Shown here piece after piece: positions 8,001 through 16,273 of a stretch of 64,000 nt of DNA. The notes beneath the pieces are model-generated. The model had not been told where the DNA came from, did no database searches, and saw only the letters and a program-made list of their open reading frames with translations. Made by a program: the position numbers and the translations under genes. The stretch's first letter is position 1, and each line of letters starts with the position of its first letter. The stretch comes from Thioclava sediminum (GTDB lineage Bacteria > Pseudomonadota > Alphaproteobacteria > Rhodobacterales > Rhodobacteraceae), in NCBI RefSeq assembly GCF_002020355.1, contig NZ_MPZV01000001.1, positions 124,001 to 188,000 on the forward strand, written 5' to 3'.

Positions 8001-10466
8001 ATGACATCGCAGCACGCCCACCACGAGACCCACGACACGCAGGAAACGACGGACGCGATCACGCGTGACCCAGTCTGCGGAATGACGGTCGACCCGAATG
8101 CCGACAAGCCCAGTGCCGAGCATGACGGCCATCTCTACCACTTCTGTTCGCAAGGCTGTCACGACAAGTTCGTGGCCAAGCCGAATGACTACATCAAGGC
8201 CACCGATCCGGTCTGCGGGATGTCGGTCGAACGCGCGACCGCGAAATATATGGCCAAGCTCGACGGCGAGCGGTTCTATTTCTGCTCCGAAGGCTGTCAG
8301 CACAAGTTCGAGGCCCGGCCCGAGGATTATCTGGGCGCACGTCCTTCCGCCAAGGCGATGCCCGAGGGCACGCAATATACCTGCCCGATGCATCCCGAGA
8401 TCGTCGAGGACAAGCCCGGCGACTGCCCGAAATGCGGCATGGCGCTGGAGCCAATGAGCCCCAGTGCCGATAGCGGCCCGAACCCCGAACTCGTGGATTT
8501 CCGGCGCAGGCTCTGGATCATGGGGCCACTGGCGGCTGCGGTCTTCGTGCTGGAAATGGGCGCGCATATCGGGCTGCCCTTCGCCGAGTGGATCGGGCCG
8601 AAAGCCTTCCTCTGGCTGCAATTCGCGCTGGCGACGCCGGTGCTGTGGTTCGCACGGCCCTTCTTCGTGCGCGGCTGGAAATCGGTGGTGAATGTTTCGC
8701 CCAACATGTGGACGCTGATCGCACTGGGCACGCTCGCGGCCTATCTGTTCTCGCTCGCGGGGCTTCTGGTGCCGGGTATCTTTCCCGCCGAAATGCTCAA
8801 TGAGCACGGCCTGCCGCCGGTCTATTTCGAGGCCTCGGCGGTGATCCTCGTGCTGGTGCTGGTCGGGCAGATCATGGAGCTTACGGCACGCGAGAAGACC
8901 GGCGATGCGATCCGCGCGCTGATGGACCTCGCGCCGAAAACCGCGCGCCGCGTGGGCGAAAACGGCGAGGAAGACGTGCCGCTCGATCAGGTGCAGACGT
9001 GCGATAAGCTGCGCGTGCGCCCGGGCGAGACCGTGCCGGTGGACGGCGTGGTCACGGAAGGTTCCTCTGCCATCGACGAGAGCATGATCACCGGCGAGCC
9101 GGTCCCGGTGGAGAAAACCCGGGGCGACGCGGTCACCGGCGGCACGCTGAACAAGCAGGGCAGCTTCGTGATGGAAGCGCAGGCCGTGGGTTCGGAAACC
9201 ACGCTTTCGCGCATCGTCGAGATGGTCGGCAAGGCGCAACGCTCGCGCGCGCCGATCCAAGGGCTGGCCGATCGCGTCGCGCTTTACTTCGTGCCCGCCG
9301 TGGTGGCCTGTTCGATCCTCGCCTTCATCGCATGGCTCGCCTTTGGCCCCTCGCCCGCACTGGGCTATGCGACCGTGGCCGCCGTCTCCGTCCTGATCAT
9401 CGCCTGCCCCTGCGCGCTGGGTCTCGCCACGCCGATGTCGGTGATGGTCGGCACCGGGCGCGGTGCCAGCGCAGGCGTGCTGATCCGCGACGCCGAGGCG
9501 CTGGAACGCTTCGCCAAGGTCGACACGCTGATCGTCGACAAGACCGGCACCCTGACCGAGGGCAAGCCCGCGCTGACCGATGTGATCGCGGACGGGGCCT
9601 CCGAGGACGAGGTCAAATCCCTCGCCGCCGCATTGGAGCGCGGATCGGAACACCCGCTGGCCGAGGCCATCGTGCAAGGGGCGGAAGATGCGCCCAAACT
9701 CGAGGCCAAAGACTTCGAGGCCGTGACCGGCAAGGGCGTCACGGGGCGCGTCGACGGTGCGCAGATCGCGCTCGGCAACGCCGCCCTGATGGAGCAGATC
9801 GGCGCGGATACCTCCACTCAGTCCGAGACGGTCGAGCGTCTGCAATCGGACGGCAAAACCGCGATGTACCTAGCCCGCGACGGCAAGGTGATCGGGGTGA
9901 TCGCGGTGGCCGACCGGATCAAGGAGACCACGGCGGACGCCATTCGCGCGCTCCACGAGGAAGGCCTGCGGATCGTCATGGCCACCGGCGACAGCGAGGG
10001 CACCGCGCGGGCCGTCGCGCGCGAGCTGGGCATCGACGAGGTTCATGCCGAGGTCTCGCCCGAGGACAAGGCCGCGCTGGTCGAGGAACTGCGCAAGGAC
10101 GGCGCCTCCATCGCGATGGCGGGCGATGGGGTGAACGACGCGCCTGCGCTCGCCGCTGCCGATGTCGGCATCGCCATGGGCACCGGTGCGGATGTCGCAG
10201 TCGAAAGCGCCGGGCTCACGCTGGTCAAGGGCGACCTGACCGGCATCGTCCGCGCGCGTCGCCTCGCCGAGGGCGTGATGCGCAACATTCGCCAGAACCT
10301 GTTCTTCGCTTTCGCCTATAACACCGCGGGCGTGCCGATCGCAGCGGGTGTGCTCTACCCCGTCTTCGGCGTGCTGCTCTCGCCAGTGATCGCGGCGCTC
10401 GCGATGAGCTTCTCGTCGGTGTCGGTGATCGGGAACGCCTTGCGCTTGCGGAGGCTGAAGCTGTGA
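8001..10466 (+). CDS. copA: Copper-translocating P1B-type ATPase with two YHS domains
   Basis: Inner-membrane pump of 821 residues that exports Cu(I) with ATP. Instead of the usual HMA domains, the N-terminus has two YHS metal domains (DPVCGMTV at about 23 to ~66; DPVCGMSV at about 69 to ~112) and a heavy-metal-binding HMBD motif (TCPMHPEI, then CPKCGMAL, about 127-152). The pump core has the transmembrane metal site CPC ([12 protein letters not shown], about 469), the phosphorylation motif DKTGTLT (about 513) and [10 protein letters not shown]. It is transcribed away from cueR behind a CueR-type promoter and is followed by a His/Met-rich secreted protein. Specificity for copper is supported by CPC plus CueR. 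Confidence 0.95.
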   Translation: MTSQHAHHETHDTQETTDAITRDPVCGMTVDPNADKPSAEHDGHLYHFCSQGCHDKFVAKPNDYIKATDPVCGMSVERATAKYMAKLDGERFYFCSEGCQHKFEARPEDYLGARPSAKAMPEGTQYTCPMHPEIVEDKPGDCPKCGMALEPMSPSADSGPNPELVDFRRRLWIMGPLAAAVFVLEMGAHIGLPFAEWIGPKAFLWLQFALATPVLWFARPFFVRGWKSVVNVSPNMWTLIALGTLAAYLFSLAGLLVPGIFPAEMLNEHGLPPVYFEASAVILVLVLVGQIMELTAREKTGDAIRALMDLAPKTARRVGENGEEDVPLDQVQTCDKLRVRPGETVPVDGVVTEGSSAIDESMITGEPVPVEKTRGDAVTGGTLNKQGSFVMEAQAVGSETTLSRIVEMVGKAQRSRAPIQGLADRVALYFVPAVVACSILAFIAWLAFGPSPALGYATVAAVSVLIIACPCALGLATPMSVMVGTGRGASAGVLIRDAEALERFAKVDTLIVDKTGTLTEGKPALTDVIADGASEDEVKSLAAALERGSEHPLAEAIVQGAEDAPKLEAKDFEAVTGKGVTGRVDGAQIALGNAALMEQIGADTSTQSETVERLQSDGKTAMYLARDGKVIGVIAVADRIKETTADAIRALHEEGLRIVMATGDSEGTARAVARELGIDEVHAEVSPEDKAALVEELRKDGASIAMAGDGVNDAPALAAADVGIAMGTGADVAVESAGLTLVKGDLTGIVRARRLAEGVMRNIRQNLFFAFAYNTAGVPIAAGVLYPVFGVLLSPVIAALAMSFSSVSVIGNALRLRRLKL

Positions 10467-10513
10467 CATCGGCGCGCAAAGATGACAGAGTTACGCAAAA
10501 CTCCGGAGGACTC

Positions 10514-11233
10514 ATGACACGTTTTCTTAGCATTCTCGCCCTCTTGGCGTTGCCCACCGTCAGCTACGCGCACGGAGATGGCAGCGCGGATGGGAGCGCG
10601 CATGACATGATGTCGGGCGATCACATGATGATGGACGACGCGGACATGGGCGACCATGAGCATATGGGCGACAACGAGGACATGCCCGCACATGACGACC
10701 ACATGATGTCCGACGACGCCCATGCCGACGGGCAGATGCCAATGACCTCGACCGCGCAGATGCCCGGAATGCAATCCGAGGACACGGGCGCGATCACCGA
10801 GCCGGGCCAAAGCGCCTTCGCGGCCATTCAGGAGATCGTGGCGCATCTGCTCGCCGATCCCGATACGGATTGGAACCGCGTCAATATCGAGGGTCTGCGC
10901 CAGCATCTGATCGACATGAACAATGTCACCCTGCGCGCCAAGGTCAAAGAGGACGACATCGAAGGTGGCGCGCGCTTCGAGGCGACTTCCGACGACCCTG
11001 AGGTTACCGCGTCCATTCGTGCGATGGTGCCCGCCCATGTCGCGACGATGAACGGGGTCGAGGGCTGGAAGATGAGCGCCGAGGAAATCTCCGGCGGCAG
11101 CGTCCTCACCGTGACCGGGGCAGATGCGCAGAAGATCCGCGCGCTCGGTTTCATCGGCATCCTGACCGTGGGCGCGCACCATCAGCCGCACCATCTGGCG
11201 ATGGCGAAGGGCGAGATGATGATGGGGCATTGA
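10514..11233 (+). CDS. Secreted His/Met/Asp-rich protein of unknown function
   Basis: 239 residues. A signal peptide (ending VSYAHG) is followed by about 70 residues crowded with His, Met and Asp (for example HDMMSGDHMMMDD and EHMGDNEDM), a likely low-affinity Cu/Ag store. The remaining ~150 residues form a compact, more ordinary domain and the end is again His/Met rich (HHQPHHLAMAKGEMMMGH). The ATG at 10514 has GGAGGA just upstream; a longer frame to 10463 would bury the signal peptide. It follows the copper ATPase on the same strand after 47 bases and probably shares its promoter. I do not recognise the C-terminal domain; role as a periplasmic copper chaperone or buffer is inferred. Confidence 0.85.
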   Translation: MTRFLSILALLALPTVSYAHGDGSADGSAHDMMSGDHMMMDDADMGDHEHMGDNEDMPAHDDHMMSDDAHADGQMPMTSTAQMPGMQSEDTGAITEPGQSAFAAIQEIVAHLLADPDTDWNRVNIEGLRQHLIDMNNVTLRAKVKEDDIEGGARFEATSDDPEVTASIRAMVPAHVATMNGVEGWKMSAEEISGGSVLTVTGADAQKIRALGFIGILTVGAHHQPHHLAMAKGEMMMGH

Positions 11234-11349
11234 GGTCCCGATGTGCCTCGAAGAACTTCATTCGCGAAGGGGCGAAATGCAGGGGCTCGCCGGTGAAACT
11301 CGGCGGCTCCGACCTTCCGTTTGCGCTTTGGGTTGTGACAGCTTCGGCG

Positions 11350-12309
11350 TCAGAAATCGGCGAGCAGCGTCGCTTTTCCGGCTTTCCCCACGTCCCGAGA
11401 TTGCAGCTCCGCCGTGCCGCCAAGGCGCGCGACACGCTTGTCGTGACGGATCAGGATGATCGCCGGGTTGCCGATCGCTTCCGCCCGGATCGTCGCGGCG
11501 AGCGCGCCAAGCTGGCAGGTCGCGATCCTCTGACGGTCGGTCGAAATGTCCGAGACGATCTCGACCTCGGAGACAGCCGGGACACCCGCCGCGATAAGGT
11601 TCGCCTCGATCACGGGCGCCTGCCGCACGCCCATATAAAGCGCGAGCGTCGTGCCCGGGCGTGTGGATGCCCCCCAATCGGGCGTGTCGTCGCCCGCGCG
11701 ACACATGCCGGTAGCGAAGACCACGCGGTCGGTGGCGCCGCGTTCCGTCAGCGACCTGCCGAGGGCCGCCCCTGCCGCGGAAGCCGCGGTGACCCCGGGC
11801 ACGATCTCGACCGGGATACCGTTCGCGCGCGCGGCGGCGAGTTCTTCGGTAGCGCGTCCAAACATGCACGGATCGCCGCTTTTCAGCCGCACGACCCGTT
11901 TTCCCTGCAGCGCCGCCACCACGATTACCGCGTCGATCCGTTCCTGCGGCCAGGCGCAAGCGCCGACGGCCTTTCCGACATAGACGAGCTCGGCATCCCT
12001 GCGCGCCAGCTCTAGAACCTCCGGATCGACGAGGCGATCGTAGAAGACGATATCGGCTTGGATCAAACGCTGAGCCGCCCGAAGCGTCAGCAGATCCCGC
12101 GCACCGGGGCCCGCGCCGACGAGTGCGATCGCGCCCGGTTTCGCGCGACCGGGGGCGGGACGGGTCGGGGCCGCCGCCTTGGGCGAGACGCCTGCCAGAG
12201 CCAGTCGCCAGTCGTGGAAAACCTCGCTCACGAAGGCCAGAATCCCCGGCTTGCGGGCGCGAAGCGCGGCGTCGCTCGGAGAAAAGGGGGATGCAGCGGA
12301 GAGCTTCAT
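11350..12309 (-). CDS. cobA: Uroporphyrinogen-III C-methyltransferase (SUMT)
   Basis: 319 residues. It adds two methyl groups from SAM to uroporphyrinogen III, making precorrin-2 for sirohaem (and cobalamin). After an N-terminal extension of about 60 residues, the methylase domain starts at GAIALVGAGPGARDLLTLRA; further motifs are VGK, LKSGDPCMFGR and VVFATG. As the last gene of the nitrate cluster it most likely supplies sirohaem for NirB. The ATG at 12309 has AAAGGA eight bases upstream. The N-terminal extension has no motif I can name. Confidence 0.92.
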   Translation of the reverse strand: MKLSAASPFSPSDAALRARKPGILAFVSEVFHDWRLALAGVSPKAAAPTRPAPGRAKPGAIALVGAGPGARDLLTLRAAQRLIQADIVFYDRLVDPEVLELARRDAELVYVGKAVGACAWPQERIDAVIVVAALQGKRVVRLKSGDPCMFGRATEELAAARANGIPVEIVPGVTAASAAGAALGRSLTERGATDRVVFATGMCRAGDDTPDWGASTRPGTTLALYMGVRQAPVIEANLIAAGVPAVSEVEIVSDISTDRQRIATCQLGALAATIRAEAIGNPAIILIRHDKRVARLGGTAELQSRDVGKAGKATLLADF

Positions 12310-12322
12310 GATCATCTTCCTT

Positions 12323-13294
12323 TCAAGCGGCGCGCGCTCTGTGTCGGCGTACCCAGAGATCGGCGGCGCGCGCGCCGGGCTGTGCGATTCCGGCGGTGTC
12401 GAGCGCCAGCTCTGCCGTGCCGAGAACGATTTCGGTCGCAAAGGGATCGTCGATCTCGCCCGACCAGAGGCGGCCCAGATCGGCGGGATCGGGGGCCGCA
12501 TCGGCGAGGCGGCGGGTCACGTCGAGGCGCTCGGGCGCTTGCGCCGTCCAGGCTTGCCCCGACCGCAGCCCAAAGAGTGCGATGTCCTTACCCGGATGGC
12601 GCTCGAACTCGCCGCCACCACCCTTGATTACCGTCATCGCCTCCAGCCCAAGCAGCGCGCAGGCATCGGATTGCAGCTCGCGGTAAGGCGGATGGAACAC
12701 GCCTTGCACCGAGCCCCCCGCGCCGCCCGGATTGAGAACGCGCAGCACGGTATTGATCGCCGAGCGCAGCCCCAGAACTTCGCGCAGACGCAGCAGATCG
12801 AGCGCGCGCGGAGCGAAATTCTCGAGCGGCAGATAGGCGATCTTGTCGCGTTCCAGTAGCGCGGCGGCGTCCTGCATGTCCTGCGCCACTGCGATCCCGG
12901 CACCTGCGAGCGCATCGCGCACCGAGGCCACGGGCGATTGATGAGAGTTCCAGCCGTGGAGCAGAACCGGCTCCCCCGCCATCGCGACCAGCCGCGCGGA
13001 CAGCAGAAACCACGGCAAGCCCCGCGAACGCCCCGCCGCATAGCTCGGCCAGTCGAGCGCGGGCGCGGGGCCGGTCCAATCCGGCAGGGTCTCACGGATC
13101 GCTTCGGCGAAACCGGCGATCTCGGCGGCGCTTTCACCGCGATAGCGCATCAGCATCAAAAGCGCGCCGACGGCTTCGGGGGCCGCCTCGCCGCGCAAGA
13201 TCTGGCCCATCGCGTCGCGGGCCTCGTCGCGCGTCAGCGACCGTGCCCGGCCCGGACCGCGGCCCATCGCGTGGATATAGGGGGCGAGACTCAT
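12323..13294 (-). CDS. TrpD2/YbiB-like phosphoribosyltransferase-family protein
   Basis: 323 residues resembling anthranilate phosphoribosyltransferase: an N-terminal helical domain (MGQILRGEAAPEAVGALLMLMRYRG region) and a glycosyltransferase-family-3 domain. The classical TrpD PRPP loop (GTGGD) is not seen; the corresponding part reads LHGWNSH. This is the TrpD2/YbiB type, some of which bind nucleic acids and lack known TrpD activity. Its ATG overlaps the nasA stop, so it is translated with the nitrate reductase. Why such a gene belongs to nitrate assimilation is unclear; a regulatory or cofactor role is possible but not shown. Confidence 0.82.
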   Translation of the reverse strand: MSLAPYIHAMGRGPGRARSLTRDEARDAMGQILRGEAAPEAVGALLMLMRYRGESAAEIAGFAEAIRETLPDWTGPAPALDWPSYAAGRSRGLPWFLLSARLVAMAGEPVLLHGWNSHQSPVASVRDALAGAGIAVAQDMQDAAALLERDKIAYLPLENFAPRALDLLRLREVLGLRSAINTVLRVLNPGGAGGSVQGVFHPPYRELQSDACALLGLEAMTVIKGGGGEFERHPGKDIALFGLRSGQAWTAQAPERLDVTRRLADAAPDPADLGRLWSGEIDDPFATEIVLGTAELALDTAGIAQPGARAADLWVRRHRARAA

Positions 13295-15927
13295 TCGGCG
13301 GCCTCGCGGGGTTGGGCGCTCGCCAGCAGCGCCGCGAGTTCCGGTCGGCAGGAGCCGCAATTCGTGCCCGCTTGCAGGGCCGTGCCGATCGCCTCGACCG
13401 AGGCCAGCCCCTGATCGGCAATCGCGGCGAGGATCGTGTTCACACCGACATCGAAACAGGCGCAGACGATCGCGCCCGGATCGGGCTGATCGGCACCGGC
13501 GCGCCCGGCCAGAAGGCTCGGTTGATCGCTCGCGCCCAGCAGCGCCGCGACATGGCCGCGTGACACCGCGACCGGCTCGGGGGCCGCAAAGAGAACCGCC
13601 GAGACGCGGCCTTCGACCATCAGTGCGATCCGCGCGAGCCCCCTGCCCGCGTCGATCATCGTGACCGCCTCGGCCTCGGGTAGAGCGAAGAGGTCGCGCG
13701 CGAAAGCCTCCCAATCCGCAGGCGCCTCACGCCCGGCCAGCTCGATCCGCCAGCCGCTCTTGCTGCGCGCCTTCGCCCAGTAACCGGCGCGCGGCGTGAT
13801 GTCATTCACGCTCACCGCAAAGCCGAACCATGCGGCTTGATAGGGGGCGATCTGGACCGCGCAGCCCTTGCTTTCCGGTTGGCCCGAGACGGGATCGACA
13901 TGCGCAGCGACCAGCGCGTCGATCCGGCCATCCGAGGCGGCTTGACCCGTCCAATGCATCGGCGCGAAGACCGAGCCGGGCTGCATCCGCGAGCTTTCTA
14001 GAACCCTCAGGACGGCGCGACCATTGGCATTCGACACCTCGGCCAACCCCGCCGCGCGCAGCCCCAGCCTCAGGGCATCCGCAGGGTGAATTTCCAGATA
14101 GGGCTCGGCCATGTGCAGGCTCAGGCGCGGCGATTTCGCGGTACGCGTCATCGTGTGCCAGTGATCGCGCACGCGGCCCGTGTTGAAACGGAAAGGCGTC
14201 TGCGGGCTCAGCGCGGTTTTCGGCGCGCGGGGCGTGATCGGCAGCATCCGCCCCTTGCGGTCGGGCGTGAAGAACCCGCCATCGGCGAAGAACCGGCCGC
14301 CTTTTTTCATAGGCCCTTGCGGCCATCTGAATGGCGCGAGCGCCTCATACTCGGCGTCCGAGATCGTCTTGTAATCGGAGATGTCGAAATCCCGTCCCAG
14401 CCGTCCCGCAACCTCCGACAGCGCCGCATACTCGCGAAAGATCGCCGCCGGGCCGTCATAGGCGAACTCCTCTGCCCATCCCATTTTCGCAGCAATATCG
14501 CAGATGATCTTCCAATCGTGGCGCGCCTGACCCGGCGCGGGCAGCACAGGACGCTGACGCGAGATGCAGCGCTCGGAATTGGTGACGGTGCCGTCTTTCT
14601 CACCCCAGCCGGTGGCGGGCAGGATCACATCGGCCAGCTTCGCGGTATCGGTGTCGGCGGTGATATCCGAGACCACCACGAAATCGCAGCCCGCGATGGC
14701 GTCGCGCACGCGGTCGGCCTCGGGCATCGAGACGGCGGGGTTGGTGCAGATAATCCAGAGCGCCTTGATCCGGCCCTCCTCGACCGCGCGGAACATGTCG
14801 ACCGCTTTCAGGCCCGGACCCGGCGCCATCGCCGGGCTTACCCAGAAGCCCTGCACCGCGTCGCGATGATCTGCGTTTTCGATATCGAGGTGACAGGCAA
14901 GCATATTCGCCAGACCGCCCACCTCGCGCCCGCCCATCGCATTGGGCTGACCCGTGACCGAGAACGGCCCCGCGCCGGGCTTGCCGATGCGGCCCATGGC
15001 GAGGTGGCAGTTGATGATCGCGTTGACCTTGTCGGTGCCGGAGCTGGATTGGTTCACGCCCTGGGAATAGATCGTGACGACGCGCTCGGAGCCGATCCAG
15101 AGCCGCGTGAACTCGGCCAGATCGGCGGCGCTGAGACCGGTCGCGGACGGATCAGACGCCTGCGCCGCCACGAGCGCATCCTCAAACCCGCTGACATGGG
15201 CCGCGACATAAGCCCGATCGACCGCGCCCCGCGCGGCGATCTCGGCCAGCAGCGCGTTGAACAGTGCCGCATCCGCCCCCGGCGCCACGGCCAGATGCAG
15301 ATCGGCGATATCGCAGGTTGCGGTGCGGCGCGGATCGACGACCACGACGCGCATTTCGGGCCGCGCCTTCTTTGCAGCCGCGATACGTTGATACAGCACC
15401 GGATGGCACCAAGCGAGGTTCGAGCCCACGAGCACGATGACGTCGGCCTCGTCGAAATCTTCATATTGGCCGGGCACGGTGTCGGTGCCGAAGGCGCGCT
15501 TGTGCCCCGCCACCGACGAGGCCATGCAGAGCCGCGAATTCGTGTCGATATTGCCCGAACCGATGAAGCCCTTCATCAGCTTGTTGGCGACATAGTAATC
15601 CTCGGTCAGAAGCTGACCCGAGACGTAGAAAGCCACGCTGTCCGGACCGTGTTCGGCGATGCTCGTGCGGAACTTCTCTGCCACCAGATCGAGCGCCGCG
15701 TCCCACTCCGTCTCCTGCCCTTTCACGACCGGAGCCAGCAGCCGCCCCTCCAGATCGACCGTCTCGCCCAGAGCCGAGCCTTTCGAGCACAGCTTGCCGG
15801 CATTGGCGGGATGGGCCTTGTCGCCCCGGATCTCCATCCCGCCCGCGCCGTCGGGCGAAGCGAGAACGCCACAGCCGACGCCGCAATAGGGGCAAGTGGT
15901 GCAAATTGTCGGAGCAGCGCGCGTCAT
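13291..15927 (-). CDS. nasA: Assimilatory nitrate reductase, catalytic subunit
   Basis: Cytoplasmic molybdoenzyme of 878 residues reducing nitrate to nitrite. The N-terminal [4Fe-4S] motif is CTTCPYCGVGCGVL, followed by the Mo-bis-MGD domains (SNLAWCHPVLYQR, GQPNAMGGREVGG) and a molybdopterin dinucleotide-binding domain (FRFNTGRVRDHWHTMTR). A BFD-type [2Fe-2S] domain closes the protein (IVCACFDVG and TNCGSC), as in Klebsiella-type NasA. The ATG at 15927 has GGAG seven bases upstream. There is no Tat signal, so it is cytoplasmic. It follows nirB and nirD in the same leftward unit and overlaps the TrpD2-like gene. Confidence 0.95.
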   Translation of the reverse strand: MTRAAPTICTTCPYCGVGCGVLASPDGAGGMEIRGDKAHPANAGKLCSKGSALGETVDLEGRLLAPVVKGQETEWDAALDLVAEKFRTSIAEHGPDSVAFYVSGQLLTEDYYVANKLMKGFIGSGNIDTNSRLCMASSVAGHKRAFGTDTVPGQYEDFDEADVIVLVGSNLAWCHPVLYQRIAAAKKARPEMRVVVVDPRRTATCDIADLHLAVAPGADAALFNALLAEIAARGAVDRAYVAAHVSGFEDALVAAQASDPSATGLSAADLAEFTRLWIGSERVVTIYSQGVNQSSSGTDKVNAIINCHLAMGRIGKPGAGPFSVTGQPNAMGGREVGGLANMLACHLDIENADHRDAVQGFWVSPAMAPGPGLKAVDMFRAVEEGRIKALWIICTNPAVSMPEADRVRDAIAGCDFVVVSDITADTDTAKLADVILPATGWGEKDGTVTNSERCISRQRPVLPAPGQARHDWKIICDIAAKMGWAEEFAYDGPAAIFREYAALSEVAGRLGRDFDISDYKTISDAEYEALAPFRWPQGPMKKGGRFFADGGFFTPDRKGRMLPITPRAPKTALSPQTPFRFNTGRVRDHWHTMTRTAKSPRLSLHMAEPYLEIHPADALRLGLRAAGLAEVSNANGRAVLRVLESSRMQPGSVFAPMHWTGQAASDGRIDALVAAHVDPVSGQPESKGCAVQIAPYQAAWFGFAVSVNDITPRAGYWAKARSKSGWRIELAGREAPADWEAFARDLFALPEAEAVTMIDAGRGLARIALMVEGRVSAVLFAAPEPVAVSRGHVAALLGASDQPSLLAGRAGADQPDPGAIVCACFDVGVNTILAAIADQGLASVEAIGTALQAGTNCGSCRPELAALLASAQPREAAE

Positions 15928-15940
15928 CGTTCCACTCCGG

Positions 15941-16273
15941 TCAGGCGGCGCTTTGCGCGGCAAGCTTGCTTGCGTCGATCAGCAAACGCCCCGCTTCGAC
16001 GCGCAGATCATAGGTCGGCACCTGCCCCTCGTCCGCGCCCTGCGCTTCACCCGTCTCGAGGCTGAACACCCAGTTATGCAGCGGGCAGGTCACCTTGTGG
16101 CCATGCACGATCCCCTCCGAGAGCGGGCCGCCCTTGTGCGGGCAACGATCCGAGAGGGCGAAGACGGCATCATCGGCGGTGCGGAACACCGCGACGCAGC
16201 CCATTTTGGTCTTGATGACCCGCGCGCCCTGCACCGGAATGTCTTCGAGGGCTCCGATATCGATCCAGCTCAT
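15941..16273 (-). CDS. nirD: Nitrite reductase small subunit, Rieske-type
   Basis: 110 residues. Partner of NirB in NADH-dependent nitrite reduction to ammonium. The Rieske cluster ligands are intact (CPHKGGPL and CPLHNW), unlike the enterobacterial NirD, which has lost them. The stop of nirB overlaps its ATG, so the two subunits are probably translated in step. Confidence 0.95.
   Translation of the reverse strand: MSWIDIGALEDIPVQGARVIKTKMGCVAVFRTADDAVFALSDRCPHKGGPLSEGIVHGHKVTCPLHNWVFSLETGEAQGADEGQVPTYDLRVEAGRLLIDASKLAAQSAA

Noticed and set aside
7932-9845. 637-codon minus-strand frame across the copper ATPase
   Set aside because: Antisense shadow, His/Arg/Gly-rich composition, no family; the + strand has an intact P-type ATPase.
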